Below are positions 43,533-57,900 of a stretch of 64,000 nucleotides of DNA, in pieces. Below the pieces are notes generated by a model. That model worked only from the letters and a program-made list of their open reading frames with translations, did no database searches and had not been told where the DNA came from. Origin of the DNA: Legionella massiliensis (GTDB lineage: Bacteria; Pseudomonadota; Gammaproteobacteria; Legionellales; Legionellaceae); NCBI RefSeq assembly GCF_000756815.1, contig NZ_CCVW01000002.1, positions 963,501 through 1,027,500 of the forward strand. Reading direction: 5' to 3'. Numbering within the stretch: the stretch's first letter is position 1; each line of letters begins with the position of its first letter. The position numbers and the translations under genes are program-made.

Positions 43533-44360
43533 TTATTTCTTCTTACGTCTTCTGACGATAAAACGATCTGTACGTTTATTACTTCTCGTTTTGTACCCTT
43601 TTGTTGGCACACCCCATGGTGTTACAGGATGACGTCCACCTGAAGTACGGCCCTCACCACCACCATGTGGATGGTCTACGGGGTTCATCGCGACACCACG
43701 CACTGTAGGTCTTATACCTCTCCAACGCTTAGCACCTGCTTTACCAAGGGCACGTAAGCTATGTTCACTGTTTGACACTTCACCAATTACTGCTCTGCAA
43801 GTAGTTAAAACTTTGCGCATTTCACCAGAGCGTAATTTCAGCGTTGCATATACACCTTCTTTAGCAACAATTTGTCCACTGCAACCAGCACTACGCAACA
43901 TTTGCGCGCCTTTGCCAGGTTTTAGTTCCACACAATGGATTGTTGTACCAACCGGAATGTTCCGCAGGGGTAAACAGTTACCAACACTGATTGGTGAGTC
44001 TTCACCACTTACAATAGTATTTCCAGCGACTAAACCAGAAGGTGCAATAATGTACCGTCGTTCACCGTCTTTGTAAACTACTAATGCAATTAATGCTGAG
44101 CGATTTGGATCATATTCAATTCGCTCTACTCTTGCTTCGACTCCATCTTTGTTCCTTTTGAAATCGATCAAGCGATATTTTGCACGAACTCCACCACCTA
44201 TATGGCGAACTGTAATTCGGCCTTGGTTGTTCCGTCCACCAGTTTTATTTAACTTTTCAACAAGAGCTGCATGTGGCTGCCCTTTGTGAATATGATGATG
44301 GACAACTCGTACTTCACCGCGCTTTCCAGGTGAAGTGGGTTTAGATTTTAATAATGCCAT
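43533..44360 (-). CDS. rplB: 50S ribosomal protein L2
   Basis: 275 residues. The conserved C-terminal region [20 protein letters not shown] carries the His needed for peptidyl transferase assembly. Normal length, between rplW and rpsS. Confidence 0.98.
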   Translation of the reverse strand: MALLKSKPTSPGKRGEVRVVHHHIHKGQPHAALVEKLNKTGGRNNQGRITVRHIGGGVRAKYRLIDFKRNKDGVEARVERIEYDPNRSALIALVVYKDGERRYIIAPSGLVAGNTIVSGEDSPISVGNCLPLRNIPVGTTIHCVELKPGKGAQMLRSAGCSGQIVAKEGVYATLKLRSGEMRKVLTTCRAVIGEVSNSEHSLRALGKAGAKRWRGIRPTVRGVAMNPVDHPHGGGEGRTSGGRHPVTPWGVPTKGYKTRSNKRTDRFIVRRRKKK

Positions 44361-44371
44361 CTTAATCTGCC

Positions 44372-44668
44372 TTATTCAGTCACGGTAAAGTCGATGTCAT
44401 AATTCTCATGCAGGGAAACAAAAGCTTTCTTCCAATCAGAGCGCTTTCCACTCATTTGCTTGAAACGCTTTCTTTTACCTTTAACATTCATTACAGACAC
44501 ACTTTTGACTTTAACATTAAACATCTGCTCAACAGCAAGTTTAATTTCTTGTTTAGTCGCTGTTTTTAGCACCTTAAAAGTAAACTGCTTAAATTTATCA
44601 GCCATCACTGTCGCTTTTTCAGAGGTATGTGGCTCGCGCAGTACCATTAATAATCGTTCTGCATTCAT
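44372..44668 (-). CDS. rplW: 50S ribosomal protein L23
   Basis: 98 residues with [15 protein letters not shown] and the loop [20 protein letters not shown]. The docking site for trigger factor and SRP at the tunnel exit. Overlaps rplD by 4 bases. Confidence 0.97.
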   Translation of the reverse strand: MNAERLLMVLREPHTSEKATVMADKFKQFTFKVLKTATKQEIKLAVEQMFNVKVKSVSVMNVKGKRKRFKQMSGKRSDWKKAFVSLHENYDIDFTVTE

Positions 44669-45270
44669 TGTAACTGCTCCTCTAAACTCTTAATGGCTTC
44701 CTCAGTAATGAGAATCTTCTCAAAACGAAGGAGGCTAACAGGATCTAAACAACTTACATCACATATGTCATATTGATATAAATTACGTGAAGCAAGGTAT
44801 TCATGCTCACCAACTTCATTCATTACAATCAATGCATTTTGCAAGTCAAGCTCATTCATTTTTGCAATAAAATCTTTAGTTTTATGTGATTGGCACTGAA
44901 AGTCGCTCACAACAACTAGATTTCCACTTCTATGAAGCTCGGAGATTATACTACGCAATGCGCGTTTGTACATTTTTTTATTAAGCTTCTGGCTATAATC
45001 GCGCTTTTTAGATGCGAAGGTCACTCCACCGGAACGCCAGATTGGGCTACGAATAGTTCCAGCTCTTGCCCTACCAGTACCTTTTTGATTCCATGGCTTC
45101 TTACCACCACCACGAACTTCAGAGCGTGTCTTTTGTGCACTATTTCCGCTACGAGCCTTGTTCATGAATGCGACTACAGCTTGGTGTATCAAGCCTTCGT
45201 TATAGTTATAGCCAAATACTTCTTCACTTACACTCAACTTAGCGTTGGTATCTTTAGTAATAAGTTCCAT
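44665..45270 (-). CDS. rplD: 50S ribosomal protein L4
   Basis: 201 residues; the tunnel loop [20 protein letters not shown] is intact. In E. coli L4 represses the S10 operon through a leader upstream of rpsJ; here no room for such a leader exists (5 bases between tuf and rpsJ). Shares one base with rplC. Confidence 0.98.
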   Translation of the reverse strand: MELITKDTNAKLSVSEEVFGYNYNEGLIHQAVVAFMNKARSGNSAQKTRSEVRGGGKKPWNQKGTGRARAGTIRSPIWRSGGVTFASKKRDYSQKLNKKMYKRALRSIISELHRSGNLVVVSDFQCQSHKTKDFIAKMNELDLQNALIVMNEVGEHEYLASRNLYQYDICDVSCLDPVSLLRFEKILITEEAIKSLEEQLQ

Positions 45271-45920
45271 TATTCGCCCCTTACTTTCTTCTTAACAGCG
45301 GGCCTTACTTCAACTCTCGCTCCAGGACAGCCAGGAATGGCGCCTTTGATTAAAAGTAAATTACGCTCTTTGTCAACTCGAACCAATTCTAAATTTTGCG
45401 TAGTACAACGTACATTACCCATGTGACCGGCCATTTTCTTACCTTTGAATACTCGGCCTGGTGTCTGGTTTTGTCCGATTGAACCAACAACACGGTGCGA
45501 ACGGGAGTTACCGTGTGTTGCATCCTGTGTACGGAAATTGTAACGCTTTACTGTTCCTGCAAATCCTTTACCTTTTGAATTGGCAGCAACATCAACAAGC
45601 TGACCATCATTAAAGATATCGTTTACAGAAATAAGCTGTCCTGGCGCAAATTGCTCAACTGAATCCATACGGAATTCACAAAGCATATCACCAGCATCAA
45701 TCTGCGCTTTAGCAAAATGACCAGCTAATGGCTTGTTCACATGGCTAGATTTTTTTTCACCACCTGTCAATTGAACAGCACTATAACCATCAGTATCGAT
45801 AGTTTTAATTTGTGACACTCTGTTAGGTAGTACTTCTACAACTGAGACTGGTATAGAAATACCATCTTCCGTAAATACCCGTGTCATACCGATTTTTCGG
45901 CCTAATAACCCAATCGTCAT
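45270..45920 (-). CDS. rplC: 50S ribosomal protein L3
   Basis: 216 residues. The segment [20 protein letters not shown] includes the Gln that PrmB methylates in E. coli and the loop near the peptidyl transferase centre. Starts 36 bases after rpsJ. Confidence 0.98.
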   Translation of the reverse strand: MTIGLLGRKIGMTRVFTEDGISIPVSVVEVLPNRVSQIKTIDTDGYSAVQLTGGEKKSSHVNKPLAGHFAKAQIDAGDMLCEFRMDSVEQFAPGQLISVNDIFNDGQLVDVAANSKGKGFAGTVKRYNFRTQDATHGNSRSHRVVGSIGQNQTPGRVFKGKKMAGHMGNVRCTTQNLELVRVDKERNLLLIKGAIPGCPGARVEVRPAVKKKVRGE

Positions 45921-45956
45921 TGTAACACCTCGTTAATAACCCTTGCCTTAGAGAGA

Positions 45957-46277
45957 CTACTCGTCATCAAGGCTAATTTGCACATCAACCCCAGCGGCCA
46001 AATCAAGTTTCATCAGCGCATCTACTGTCTTCTCGGTAGGGTGCACAATTACGACTAGGCGTTTATGGGTACGCAACTCATATTGATCTCGTGCATCTTT
46101 GTTAACATGCGGAGATATCAATACGGTGAACTTCTCTTTTCGAATTGGCAAAGGTATTGGGCCACGAATTTGTGCCCCAGTACGTTTTGCAGTTTCGACA
46201 ATCTCGCGAGTTGATAAATCAATTAACCGATGGTCAAAAGACTTCAGACGTATTTTAATATTTTGATTGTTGCTCAT
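45957..46277 (-). CDS. rpsJ: 30S ribosomal protein S10 (NusE)
   Basis: 106 residues containing [20 protein letters not shown] and [15 protein letters not shown]. Besides its ribosomal role, S10 binds NusB and NusG in antitermination and transcription-translation coupling. It starts only 5 bases after the tuf stop. Confidence 0.98.
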   Translation of the reverse strand: MSNNQNIKIRLKSFDHRLIDLSTREIVETAKRTGAQIRGPIPLPIRKEKFTVLISPHVNKDARDQYELRTHKRLVVIVHPTEKTVDALMKLDLAAGVDVQISLDDE

Positions 46278-46282
46278 TTTTA

Positions 46283-47473
46283 TTACTCAATGATTTTTGC
46301 GACAACACCAGCACCAACAGTGCGGCCACCTTCTCGAATTGCAAAGCGCAATCCCTCATCCATAGCAATTGGTGAATGCAGGTTAACTATCATTTGAACA
46401 TTATCACCTGGCATCACCATTTCTACACCTTCTGGTAAATCACAAGAACCAGTTACGTCTGTTGTTCTAAAGTAGAACTGTGGACGGTATCCGTTGAAGA
46501 ATGGTGTGTGTCGACCACCTTCATCTTTTGACAATACGTACACTTCTGCTTCGAACTTTGTATGCGGCTTGATTGAACCTGGCTTAGCTAATACTTGGCC
46601 GCGTTCAACTTCGTCTCTCTTGGTTCCACGTAATAACACACCAACGTTGTCCCCAGCGCGACCTTCATCGAGCAACTTACGGAACATTTCAACGCCTGTA
46701 CAGATCGTTTTCTGTGTATCACGGATTCCTACAATCTCTACTTCTTCACCAACTTTTACGATTCCGCTCTCGACTCGACCTGTTACTACTGTTCCACGTC
46801 CAGAAATTGAGAATACGTCTTCGATTGGTAACAAGAAGCTCTTGTCAATGTTTCTTACTGGTTCAGGGATATATGAATCCATTGTCTCAACCAGTTTTTC
46901 AATCGCTTTAACGCCGATATCGCTTTCATCGCCTTCTAAGGCTTTCAACGCTGATCCAACTATAATTGGAATATCGTCGCCTGGGAATTCGTAGCTGCTT
47001 AGCAGGTCACGAACTTCCATCTCTACCAGCTCTAATAGCTCTGCATCGTCTACCATGTCAGCTTTGTTCAGGAATACAACTATATAAGGTACGCCTACCT
47101 GACGGGACAACAGAATGTGTTCTCTTGTTTGTGGCATTGGACCATCAGCTGCTGATACTACCAAGATCGCTCCATCCATCTGGGCGGCTCCGGTAATCAT
47201 GTTCTTCACATAGTCCGCGTGGCCTGGGCAATCAACGTGCGCATAATGGCGATTCGCTGATTCGTACTCTACGTGAGCTGTTGATATCGTAATTCCACGC
47301 TCACGCTCTTCTGGCGCTGCGTCAATCTGGTCATAGGCTTTCGCTGTACCGCCAAATTTCTTTGCCATTATTGTCGTAATCGCTGCTGTCAACGTCGTCT
47401 TTCCATGATCTACGTGACCAATTGTGCCTACGTTAACGTGCGGCTTCTTACGCTCAAATTTTTCCTTCGCCAT
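46283..47473 (-). CDS. tuf: Elongation factor Tu, copy in the str operon
   Basis: 396 residues, delivering aminoacyl-tRNA to the ribosome. GTPase motifs GHVDHGKTT (G1), DCPGHADY (G3) and NKADM (G4) are present. The protein is identical to the copy at 62551-63741. By eye the two genes differ at about ten bases, nine of them in the last 230 bases and one near the start. It follows fusA after 19 bases. Confidence 0.98.
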   Translation of the reverse strand: MAKEKFERKKPHVNVGTIGHVDHGKTTLTAAITTIMAKKFGGTAKAYDQIDAAPEERERGITISTAHVEYESANRHYAHVDCPGHADYVKNMITGAAQMDGAILVVSAADGPMPQTREHILLSRQVGVPYIVVFLNKADMVDDAELLELVEMEVRDLLSSYEFPGDDIPIIVGSALKALEGDESDIGVKAIEKLVETMDSYIPEPVRNIDKSFLLPIEDVFSISGRGTVVTGRVESGIVKVGEEVEIVGIRDTQKTICTGVEMFRKLLDEGRAGDNVGVLLRGTKRDEVERGQVLAKPGSIKPHTKFEAEVYVLSKDEGGRHTPFFNGYRPQFYFRTTDVTGSCDLPEGVEMVMPGDNVQMIVNLHSPIAMDEGLRFAIREGGRTVGAGVVAKIIE

Positions 47474-47492
47474 TTCTATACCTCATTAACTT

Positions 47493-49577
47493 TTATTGTT
47501 TCTTGATAATCGCTTCAGCTATGTTTGCAGGTGCTTCTGCATATTTAGCAAACTCCATGGTGTATGTAGCACGACCCTGAGTTGCAGAGCGAAGATCAGT
47601 TGCATAGCCAAACATTTCAGCCAGGGGAACTTCTGCACGAACAATTTTACCAGCTGGAGAATCTTCCATACCCTGAACCAGACCTCTTCTACGGTTAAGG
47701 TCTCCCATTACATCACCCATGTAATCTTCAGGAGTAACAACCTCGACATCCATAATAGGTTCAAGTAAAACTGGCTTTGCTTTCAAAGCACCTTGTCTGA
47801 AGCACTGAGAACCAGCAATCTTAAATGCCATTTCGCTAGAATCGACTTCATGGAAAGAACCATCAAACAGAGTTACCTTCACGTCAACTACTGGATATCC
47901 GGCGATAACACCATTTTGCATCTGTTCTTGTACACCTTTATCAACTGCAGGTATGTATTCTTTAGGAATAACCCCACCAACAATTGCATTCACGAACTCA
48001 TAACCAGCACCTGGCTTCTGAGGTTCAATTTTCAGCCAAACATGTCCGTACTGACCACGTCCACCTGATTGACGAACAAACTTACCTTCTTGCTCAACAA
48101 CTGCCTTTAACGTTTCACGATAAGCTACCTGAGGTTTCCCAACATTCGCTTCAACATTAAATTCACGCTTCATACGATCAACAATAATTTCAAGATGCAG
48201 TTCACCCATACCTTCAATAATTGTTTGACCGGACTCTTCATCTGTATGAACTCGGAAGGAAGGATCTTCTTGAGCCAGTTTACCAAGAGCAGTTGACATT
48301 TTTTCCTGATCAGCTTTTGTTCTTGGCTCAACAGCTACTGCAATAACTGGATCTGGGAAGTCCATTCGCTCAAGAGTAACAACATGATCAATGTCACAGA
48401 GTGTATCACCTGTTGTTACAGTTTTAAGTCCAACAGCCGCAGCAATATCTCCTGCTCGTACTTCTTTAATTTCTTCACGAGAGTTTGCATGCATTTGTAA
48501 AAGTCGACCAATCCGCTCTTTTTTACCTTTTACAGGATTGTAAATCGTATCTCCACTCTTCAGAATGCCTGAATAAGCTCTGAAATATGTTAGTGTACCA
48601 ACAAAGGGATCAGTAGCAATTTTAAAAGCCAGGGCAGAGAAAGGCTCATCGTAAGAGGTATGGCGGTGTATTTCTTCACCATCTTCGTCTACCCCTTTAA
48701 TTGCCGGAATATCAAGAGGTGATGGCAAATAGTCAATAACACCATCAAGCACAGCTTGGACGCCTTTATTCTTAAATGCAGAGCCACAAAATACTGGTAC
48801 AATTTCATTATTAATTGTGCGCTTGCGTAATGCCTTTTTAAGCTCTTCTTCAGAGAGTTCTTCACCCTCAAGGTACTTTTCCATTAGCTCTTCAGAAGCT
48901 TCTGCTGCAGCCTCTATGATATGCCCTCGATATTCTTCGCACTGAGCTCGCATATCTTCTGGAATATCTGAATAAGTAAAAGACATTCCCTTAGATTCCT
49001 CATCCCATTCAATAGCCTTCATCTTAATTAGGTCAATAACACCTTTAAAGGTTTCTTCTGCCCCAATAGGCAATTGAACAACAACAGGATTGGAACCTAG
49101 ACGTTGTTTAATCTGAGATACAACTCGTAGGAAGTTAGCTCCCATACGGTCCATTTTGTTTACGAATACAATACGTGGAACACCATATTTATCCGCTTGA
49201 CGCCATACAGTTTCAGATTGGGGCTCGACACCTGATACAGAATCGAATACCACAATTGCACCATCCAACACACGAAGTGAACGTTCTACTTCAATCATGA
49301 AGTCAACGTGCCCAGGGGTATCGATAATATTAATGCGGTGAAGAGCGAAACTCTTGTCCATTCCAGGCCAGAAACAAGTTGTAGCAGCAGAGGTGATAGT
49401 AATACCACGCTCCTGCTCCTGAACCATCCAGTCCATGGTTGCAGCGCCATCATGAACTTCACCAATCTTGTGCGAGACACCTGTGTAAAACAGAACTCGC
49501 TCAGTAGTGGTGGTTTTTCCGGCATCAACGTGTGCTGCGATGCCGATGTTCCTGTATAGCTCTAATGGAGTAGACAC
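47493..49577 (-). CDS. fusA: Elongation factor G
   Basis: 694 residues; translocation GTPase. Visible motifs are [19 protein letters not shown] (G1), DTPGHVDF (G3) and [10 protein letters not shown] (G4), followed by domains II-V with [20 protein letters not shown] near the end. Third gene of the str operon, 14 bases after rpsG. Confidence 0.98.
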   Translation of the reverse strand: MSTPLELYRNIGIAAHVDAGKTTTTERVLFYTGVSHKIGEVHDGAATMDWMVQEQERGITITSAATTCFWPGMDKSFALHRINIIDTPGHVDFMIEVERSLRVLDGAIVVFDSVSGVEPQSETVWRQADKYGVPRIVFVNKMDRMGANFLRVVSQIKQRLGSNPVVVQLPIGAEETFKGVIDLIKMKAIEWDEESKGMSFTYSDIPEDMRAQCEEYRGHIIEAAAEASEELMEKYLEGEELSEEELKKALRKRTINNEIVPVFCGSAFKNKGVQAVLDGVIDYLPSPLDIPAIKGVDEDGEEIHRHTSYDEPFSALAFKIATDPFVGTLTYFRAYSGILKSGDTIYNPVKGKKERIGRLLQMHANSREEIKEVRAGDIAAAVGLKTVTTGDTLCDIDHVVTLERMDFPDPVIAVAVEPRTKADQEKMSTALGKLAQEDPSFRVHTDEESGQTIIEGMGELHLEIIVDRMKREFNVEANVGKPQVAYRETLKAVVEQEGKFVRQSGGRGQYGHVWLKIEPQKPGAGYEFVNAIVGGVIPKEYIPAVDKGVQEQMQNGVIAGYPVVDVKVTLFDGSFHEVDSSEMAFKIAGSQCFRQGALKAKPVLLEPIMDVEVVTPEDYMGDVMGDLNRRRGLVQGMEDSPAGKIVRAEVPLAEMFGYATDLRSATQGRATYTMEFAKYAEAPANIAEAIIKKQ

Positions 49578-49591
49578 GAGTTACCTCTCTA

Positions 49592-50128
<537 letters not shown>

Positions 50129-50139
50129 CTACAATCAGA

Positions 50140-50520
50140 TTATTTCTTATCTTTTGGTTTCTTAGTACCGTACTTAGAACGGCCTTGCTTACGATCGTTT
50201 ACACCAGATGTATCCAAACTACCGCGTACTGTATGATAGCGAACACCAGGTAAGTCTTTAACACGACCGCCACGAATCAACACCACCGAGTGCTCCTGAA
50301 GGTTATGGCCTTCACCACCGATGTATGAAGATACTTCAAAACCATTCGTCAAGCGCACACGAGCAACCTTACGCATAGCTGAGTTAGGCTTCTTAGGTGT
50401 TGTTGTATAAACACGCGTACAAACCCCACGTCTTTGCGGACATGATTCCAATGCAGGGACGTTAGACTTTCTCTTGGCGTCCGCGCGAGGCTTTCTTACT
50501 AACTGATTAATAGTAGCCAT
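50140..50520 (-). CDS. rpsL: 30S ribosomal protein S12
   Basis: 126 residues; decoding-centre protein. TTPKKPNSA and [11 protein letters not shown] carry the Lys residues altered in streptomycin resistance; both are the wild-type Lys. First gene of the str operon, with a strong promoter upstream at 50577-50605. Confidence 0.98.
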   Translation of the reverse strand: MATINQLVRKPRADAKRKSNVPALESCPQRRGVCTRVYTTTPKKPNSAMRKVARVRLTNGFEVSSYIGGEGHNLQEHSVVLIRGGRVKDLPGVRYHTVRGSLDTSGVNDRKQGRSKYGTKKPKDKK

Positions 50521-50576
50521 TTATTCTTAACTCCGAACTTTCATTTGTATTTATTTCGAATGCATAAGGAGGCCGG

Positions 50577-50605
50577 ATTCTATATAGGTCCGGAGGGTTT
50601 GTCAA
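50577..50605 (-). promoter_or_regulatory. Strong sigma-70 promoter of the str operon
   Basis: On the - strand TTGACA (50600-50605), a 17-base spacer and TAGAAT (50577-50582) give a near-consensus promoter about 57 bases before the rpsL start codon. The -35 box lies in the right arm of a 10-bp inverted repeat GAGGGTTTGT/ACAAACCCTC (50593-50602 and 50608-50617). Confidence 0.8.
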
Positions 50606-50633
50606 GCACAAACCCTCTGTCAATAGATCCAGA

Positions 50634-53600
50634 TTAATGATCATGGTTATCTTCGGCATTAAGAGCTTCACTTAATGCGTGTTCCACATCACTAGCTGTT
50701 ACCGTATGCGTAGTATGCTCAGTACCTGCAGCTTTAGCGCGTTTTGCCTTTCGGCTTTGGTGATAGGCATAGCCAGTTCCCGCAGGAATTAAGCGTCCAA
50801 CCATCACGTTTTCCTTCAAGCCGCGCAAATCATCGATCTTTCCACTTACTGCTGCTTCTGTCAGGACACGAGTTGTTTCCTGGAATGACGCAGCGGAAAT
50901 AAACGATTCTGTTGCCAAAGACGCTTTGGTAATACCAAGTAATATTGGTGTTCCATGCGCCACTTGCTTTCCTTCTGCAACAAGTCTGTCATTCTCTTGC
51001 AGCATCACACTTTCCTCGACCTGTTCACCTGCGAGGAATTTCGAATCGCCAGCAAATGTTATTACACGCTTACGTAACATTTGTCGAACAATTGTTTCAA
51101 TATGTTTATCGTTGATTTTTACACCTTGTAAACGATAAACATCCTGAACTTCGTTAACAATATAATTCGCCAGTGCTCCAACACCAAGCAGACGAAGTAT
51201 ATCGTGCGGATTCAATGGGCCATCGGCGATCACTTCACCACGCTCAACGTGCTCACCCTCAAAGACAGAGATATGACGCCATTTAGGAATAAGCTCCTCG
51301 TGTGATTGATGCTCTGAAGCAGAGATAATTAAACGTCTCTTGCCCTTCGTTTCCTTACCAAAGTTAACCAAACCAGAAACTTCTGCCATTACCGCAGCAT
51401 CTTTTGGTTTTCTCGCTTCGAATAGATCCGCAACTCTTGGCAGACCCCCGGTAATATCACGCGTTTTGGAGCGCTCCTGTGGGATACGTGCGATAACGTC
51501 CCCAACACCTACTAAATTACCATCTTCAAAATTAATGATTGCATCGACGGGCAGATAGTACTGAGCAGGAACATTTGTACCTGCAAGGAAAATCTCATCA
51601 CCATCGTCAGAAACCAACTTGACCATTGGACGCATATCTCTTCCGGCAGAACTACGCTGTTTAGCGTCAGTAACAACGATATTACTTAATCCTGTAATCT
51701 CGTCGGTTTGTCGATTCATCGTCATACCCTCAATCAAATCGACAAATTTGAGTTTACCGCTTACTTCTGAAATAACGGGGTGAGTATGCGGATCCCAAGT
51801 TGCGATGACCTGACCAGCTTCTACGGCTTGATTATCATGCATAGTTAAAACTGCACCGTATGGTAGCTTGTATCGCTCACGTTCACGGCCAAAATCATCA
51901 ACAATAGATACCTCTCCCGAGCGAGAAATAGCAACCAGGTTGTTATTTTCGTGTGTAACAGTCTTAATATTGTGTAGGCGGATAACACCCTTGTTTTTGA
52001 TTTGAATATTATTCGCAGCTGTTGCTCTTGACGCAGCACCACCGATATGGAATGTACGCATTGTCAGCTGTGTACCTGGTTCACCGATTGATTGTGCAGC
52101 GATGATACCAACAGCTTCTCCGGTATTTACCAAGTGTCCTCGAGCTAAGTCACGGCCATAACAGCTTGCACAAAGACCGAATCGCGTGTCACAAGTTATT
52201 GGAGAACGAACCAATACCTGATCAACACCAAATTTCTCGAGTTTTTCAACCCAATCTTCATCAAGCAGAGTACCTGCTGTAACAACAGGTTCTTCCTGAT
52301 TGGGGATATACACGTCAGTAGCAACGACACGTCCTAAGACACGCTCGTGCAATGGCTCTACAATATCGCCACCTTCAATCAATGGCTGCATTAATACACC
52401 GTTCTCAGTACCACAATCATCTTCGGTAATAACAACGTCTTGAGCCACGTCAACTAGTCGGCGTGTCAAATAACCTGAGTTAGCTGTCTTCAATGCAGTA
52501 TCAGCAAGACCCTTACGTGCACCGTGAGTAGAAATAAAGTATTGGAATACGTTTAATCCTTCACGGAAGTTAGCGGTAATAGGTGTCTCAATAATCGAGC
52601 CATCTGGTGCAGCCATCAATCCCCGCATACCTGCGAGCTGCCTAATCTGAGCAGCAGAACCCCTCGCACCAGAGTCAGCCATCATAAAGATCGGATTAAA
52701 TGAGTCTTGTCTTAACGTTTTTCCGTTGCGATCGACTACTTCTTCTGTCGCAATTTTAGCCATCATTGACTTGGCAACCATTTCATTGGTTCTAGACCAA
52801 ATATCAATAACTTTGTTGTATCGCTCTCCGTTTGTTACGAGACCAGAACGGAATTGAGATTCAATTTCGCGAACCTCATTATCAGCCTGCTCAATAATTG
52901 CTGCCTTATCATCAGGTATTTCCATATCATCAATACCAATTGAAGCACCAGCGCGAGTCGCATATTTGAAACCCATATACATAAGCTGGTCGGCAAAAAT
53001 TACAGTTTCTTTCAAACCAAATTTACGATAACAACCATCAACAACCTTTGTGATCGCTTTTTTGGTCATTGCCCTGTTAACTTGAGAGAAAGGCATTCCC
53101 TTCGGCAAAATATCTGACAGAATGCCACGGCCAACAGTTGTCTCAACGAGATGGTATTTTCCATTGTTTTCGGCAGTATCAACAGGCATTCTGATTTTCA
53201 CTTTTGCATGAATATCAACATATCCCGCTTCATAAAAGTTCTGAGCTTCCTGAGGACTTACAAAAATCTTACCTTCGCCAGGAGCATTAATGCGCTCACG
53301 AGTCAGATAATAGAGTCCGAGTACTACGTCCTGGCTCGGTACAATAATAGGCTCACCACTCGCAGGTGATAAGATATTATTGGTAGACATCATTAATGAT
53401 CTAGCTTCGAGCTGTGCTTCCAATGTGAGAGGGACGTGGACTGCCATCTGGTCGCCGTCAAAGTCGGCGTTATATGCAGTACAAACCAATGGATGCAGCT
53501 GTATCGCCTTACCTTCAATAAGAACCGGTTCAAAGGCCTGAATACCTAAACGGTGTAAGGTTGGTGCACGGTTAAGAAGAATTGGATGTTCGCGAATTAC

Positions 53601-54842
53601 ATCATCGAGAATATCCCAAACAACAGGCTCTTCCCTTTCAACCATTTTCTTGGCAGCTTTAATTGTCGTCGCCAAACCTCTGAATTCCAATTTGCTGAAT
53701 ATGAATGGCTTAAACAGTTCCAAAGCCATTTTCTTAGGCAAACCACATTGATGTAAGCGAAGTGTAGGTCCAACTACAATAACTGAACGGCCTGAATAAT
53801 CTACACGCTTACCGAGAAGGTTCTGTCTGAATCGACCCTGTTTACCCTTAATCATATCAGCTAAAGATTTAAGTGGGCGTTTGTTTGTACCAGTTATTGC
53901 TCGTCCACGCCGACCATTATCCAGTAAGGCATCGACGGACTCTTGCAACATACGCTTCTCGTTACGGACAATAATATCTGGCGCACTAAGATCAAGTAAT
54001 CTCTTCAATCGGTTGTTTCGATTGATGACGCGACGGTACAAGTCGTTTAGATCAGATGTCGCAAAGCGTCCACCATCCAGTGGAACCAAGGGTCGGAGAT
54101 CAGGTGGTAGAACGGGTAATACATCCATGATCATCCATTCAGGTTTATTGCCAGATTCATAGAACGCTTCCAACAATTTTAATCTTTTTGTAATTTTCTT
54201 GATCTTTGTCTCAGAATTGGTTGTTGGCAATTCTTCTCTTAAGGATTTGATTTCTTCTTCAAGATCGATTTGTCTCAATAGGTCGCGAATTGCTTCAGCA
54301 CCCATACGAGCATCAAATTCATCTCCGTATTGCTCCATAGCATCAAGATAAACTTCATCATTGAGTAATTGACCACGCTCAAGCTCAGTCATGCCAGGAT
54401 CGACAACAACAAAGGCTTCGAAGTATAAAACGCGCTCGATATCGCGAAGAGTCATATCCAGTAGTAGACCTATACGGGATGGTAATGATTTCAGGAACCA
54501 GATATGAGCAACAGGGCTAGCTAGCTCGATATGGCCCATACGTTCACGACGTACTTTCGCCAATGCAAGCTCGACTCCACATTTCTCACATATGACGCCA
54601 CGGTGCTTAAGTCGCTTGTACTTACCACATAGGCATTCATAGTCTTTAACTGGACCAAAAGTCTTAGCGCAGAACAGCCCATCACGTTCAGGTTTGAACG
54701 TGCGGTAGTTAATAGTTTCAGGCTTTTTAACTTCGCCATAAGACCATGAACGTATTAAATCAGGCGATGCAAGTGCAATTTTAATTGCATCAAATTCCTC
54801 ACTTTGACCTTGTTGCTTGAGGATGCCAAGAAGGTCACTCAT
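50634..54842 (-). CDS. rpoC: RNA polymerase beta-prime subunit
   Basis: 1402 residues. The zinc-ribbon [20 protein letters not shown] lies near the N-terminus and the catalytic Mg site is [13 protein letters not shown] second Cys cluster ([15 protein letters not shown]) is further on. The start at 54842 ([11 protein letters not shown]) aligns with E. coli RpoC and follows a GAAAGG ribosome site; a TTG at 54884 in the same frame is not needed. It lies 90 bases after rpoB. Confidence 0.98.
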   Translation of the reverse strand: MSDLLGILKQQGQSEEFDAIKIALASPDLIRSWSYGEVKKPETINYRTFKPERDGLFCAKTFGPVKDYECLCGKYKRLKHRGVICEKCGVELALAKVRRERMGHIELASPVAHIWFLKSLPSRIGLLLDMTLRDIERVLYFEAFVVVDPGMTELERGQLLNDEVYLDAMEQYGDEFDARMGAEAIRDLLRQIDLEEEIKSLREELPTTNSETKIKKITKRLKLLEAFYESGNKPEWMIMDVLPVLPPDLRPLVPLDGGRFATSDLNDLYRRVINRNNRLKRLLDLSAPDIIVRNEKRMLQESVDALLDNGRRGRAITGTNKRPLKSLADMIKGKQGRFRQNLLGKRVDYSGRSVIVVGPTLRLHQCGLPKKMALELFKPFIFSKLEFRGLATTIKAAKKMVEREEPVVWDILDDVIREHPILLNRAPTLHRLGIQAFEPVLIEGKAIQLHPLVCTAYNADFDGDQMAVHVPLTLEAQLEARSLMMSTNNILSPASGEPIIVPSQDVVLGLYYLTRERINAPGEGKIFVSPQEAQNFYEAGYVDIHAKVKIRMPVDTAENNGKYHLVETTVGRGILSDILPKGMPFSQVNRAMTKKAITKVVDGCYRKFGLKETVIFADQLMYMGFKYATRAGASIGIDDMEIPDDKAAIIEQADNEVREIESQFRSGLVTNGERYNKVIDIWSRTNEMVAKSMMAKIATEEVVDRNGKTLRQDSFNPIFMMADSGARGSAAQIRQLAGMRGLMAAPDGSIIETPITANFREGLNVFQYFISTHGARKGLADTALKTANSGYLTRRLVDVAQDVVITEDDCGTENGVLMQPLIEGGDIVEPLHERVLGRVVATDVYIPNQEEPVVTAGTLLDEDWVEKLEKFGVDQVLVRSPITCDTRFGLCASCYGRDLARGHLVNTGEAVGIIAAQSIGEPGTQLTMRTFHIGGAASRATAANNIQIKNKGVIRLHNIKTVTHENNNLVAISRSGEVSIVDDFGRERERYKLPYGAVLTMHDNQAVEAGQVIATWDPHTHPVISEVSGKLKFVDLIEGMTMNRQTDEITGLSNIVVTDAKQRSSAGRDMRPMVKLVSDDGDEIFLAGTNVPAQYYLPVDAIINFEDGNLVGVGDVIARIPQERSKTRDITGGLPRVADLFEARKPKDAAVMAEVSGLVNFGKETKGKRRLIISASEHQSHEELIPKWRHISVFEGEHVERGEVIADGPLNPHDILRLLGVGALANYIVNEVQDVYRLQGVKINDKHIETIVRQMLRKRVITFAGDSKFLAGEQVEESVMLQENDRLVAEGKQVAHGTPILLGITKASLATESFISAASFQETTRVLTEAAVSGKIDDLRGLKENVMVGRLIPAGTGYAYHQSRKAKRAKAAGTEHTTHTVTASDVEHALSEALNAEDNHDH

Positions 54843-54932
54843 TATAGGTGCCTTTCTCATTGGGTCGCTGCTTAGATTAGCCAAGTCTATGCCTCCAAAA
54901 AAATAAATTAGTCAGAACTCTTCGATTAACGC

Positions 54933-57900
54933 TTAGTCGTGGTCAAGTTCAATATCAATACCCAATGCGCGGATTTCTTTCAACAGTACGTTGAACGATT
55001 CTGGCATTCCTGGATCCATACGATGATCACCATCAACTATGTTTTTATATATCTTCGTGCGTCCTCCGACATCATCTGATTTAACTGTTAACATTTCTTG
55101 TAAAGTATAAGCAGCTCCATACGCTTCTAGTGCCCATACTTCCATTTCCCCAAAACGCTGACCACCAAACTGTGCTTTACCACCGAGCGGTTGTTGGGTT
55201 ACTAAGCTATAGGAACCAGTTGAACGTGCGTGCATCTTATCATCAACCAAGTGATTCAACTTAAGCATGTACATGTAGCCGACAGTAACAGGATTATCAA
55301 ACGCCTTACCAGTTCGTCCATCATACAATATTGTTTTTCCATCGCGTCTTAGACCTGCTAACTCAAGCATTGATTTAATTTCAGGCTCACTGGCCCCATC
55401 AAAAACTGGAGTTGCCATTGGTACACCAGAACGCAGGTTATTTGCCAGCAGCATCAGCTCGTTATCATCTAAACTGTCAAGACGGACGCGTTCTACACCA
55501 TCATGATTATAAATCTTAGATAGATAAGCTCTGACTTCAGCCACATTCTTCTTGCTATCCAGGAGTTCAGCAATTCGATGTCCAAGACCCTTAGCCGCTA
55601 AGCCAAGATGTGTTTCTAATACCTGTCCGATATTCATACGTGAAGGTACACCCAGTGGATTTAACACGATATCAACTGCTGTACCATCTTCCATATGAGG
55701 CATATCTTCAACCGGTACAACTATGGAAATAACCCCTTTGTTACCGTGTCTTCCAGCCATTTTGTCACCGGGCTGAATTCTACGTTTAACCGCAAGATAA
55801 ACTTTAACAATCTTTAATACGCCAGGGGCAAGATCATCCCCTTGAATTATTTTCTTCCGGCTATCGTTAAAGCGCTTTTCCATTTCTTTACCAAGCAATT
55901 CTAATTGCTTAGACAATTGCTCCAGCTGTTGACTGACAGAATCATCATCAACACGGATATCAAACCATTTTTCTCTATCAACTTTTTCTAAATACTCAGG
56001 GCTGATTTTTGAACCTGGTTTAATACTGGATGGACCGCCTGTTGCAGCTTTGTTTAATAACAGATTATGAACACGATGATAAATGTCTTCTTCGCGAATA
56101 CGGCGTTCATCAATCAAGTCTTTACGTACTCTTGCCAGATGCTCCTCTTCAATGCTCTTTGCACGCTCATCCTTTTCCAAGCCATCACGTGTGAAAACTT
56201 GTACGTCAATAACTGTTCCATTCATTCCTGAAGGAACTCGCAGTGAAGAATCTTTAACATCAGAGGCTTTTTCACCAAATATTGCTCGAAGAAGCTTCTC
56301 TTCAGGTGTCAGTTGTGTTTCCCCCTTTGGTGTCACTTTACCAACTAGGATATCTCCAGCACTAACTTCAGCACCTATGTAGACAACCCCTGACTCATCA
56401 AGACTTGCTAATGCAGATTCACCAACATTTGGAATATCTGCCGTGATTTCTTCTGTACCGAGTTTTGTATCTCTGGCGATACAAGTTAATTCTTCGATAT
56501 GAATTGTAGTAAATCTATCTTCTTGAACAATTCGCTCTGAGATTAAGATAGAGTCCTCGAAGTTATAGCCATTCCAAGGCATAAAAGCGACCAACAGATT
56601 TTGTCCAAGTGCTAACTCACCCATATCTGTACATGGGCCGTCAGCAAGAACATCACCTCGTTGGATACGATCGCCGGTAGAAACAATCGGTCGTTGGTTG
56701 ATACATGTGTCTTGGTTGGAGCGGAAATATTTAGTTAGGTTGTAAATATCCACACCAGTCTCACCTGCTGTCGTTTCATCATCATTGACACGAACAACTA
56801 TCCTGGATGCATCGACCAGATCAATAACGCCACCACGCTTGGCAACAACAGAAACCCCTGAATCAGAGGCAACTGTTCTTTCCATACCAGTACCAACTAA
56901 TGGCTTTTCTGATCTCAAAGTAGGAACTGCCTGACGTTGCATGTTTGATCCCATCAATGCACGGTTCGCATCATCATGCTCCAAAAATGGAATAAGTGAT
57001 GCAGCAACCGAAACGATTTGCTTGGGTGAGACATCCATATAATTGATTTTATCTGGTGTAGTTAACGAAAATTCATTTTGATGTCTGCAAGGAACCAGAT
57101 CTGCAAGAATTTTGCCATTTTCATCAACTGCTACACTAGATTGTGCAATATACTGATCAACTTCTTCGATCGCTGATAAATACTCAATTTCATCGGTAAC
57201 ACGCCCATCAACCACTTTTCGGCAGGGTGTTTCGATAAAACCGTACTCATTAGTTCTTGCATAAACAGACAGAGAGTTGATCAAACCAATGTTTGGTCCT
57301 TCAGGTGTTTCAATTGGGCAAACACGGCCATAGTGGGTAGTATGAACGTCACGTACTTCAAAGCCCGCTCTTTCACGCGTTAAACCACCTGGGCCAAGTG
57401 CTGACACACGGCGTTTATGAGTTACCCCAGAGAGTGGGTTTACCTGATCCATAAACTGTGACAACTGGCTTGAGCCAAAGAATTCTTTTACAGCTGCTGA
57501 AACAGGTTTTGCATTAATCAGGTCTTGCGGCATCAAATTCTCTGATTCTACGAGGCTTAAACGCTCTTTAACAGCTCGTTCAACGCGAACCAAACCTACG
57601 CGGAATTGGTTTTCGGCCATTTCCCCGACAGATCTGACACGTCGGTTACCTAAGTGGTCAATATCATCAACCATACCAATACCGTTACGTATGTCGATGA
57701 GCGTCTTAATTACTGCAAGGATATCTTCTTTTGTAAGAGTTCCTGGACCGGTATCTTCTTTACGACCAACACGGCGGTTAAATTTCATACGTCCGACAGC
57801 GGATAGATCATAACGGTCATCAGCAAAAAAGAGGTTCTTGAACAATGCTTCTGCAGCCTCTTTTGTGGGTGGCTCGCCAGGACGCATCATTCTGTAGATC

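Noticed and set aside
44932..45426. 164-residue + strand frame over rplD and rplC
   Set aside because: It is a shadow of two certain ribosomal genes with no recognisable feature.
46494..46994. 166-residue open frame opposite tuf, repeated at 62762-63262
   Set aside because: It is antisense to a highly conserved gene and exists twice only because tuf does; no ribosome site or known domain.
54843..54884. TTG start giving a 14-residue N-terminal extension of RpoC
   Set aside because: The internal ATG matches the family start and has a ribosome site.
57400..57500. Rifampicin-resistance change in rpoB
   Set aside because: The differences from E. coli (QVNPLSGV) are at positions that vary naturally; the key Gln, Asp, His and Ser residues are wild type.
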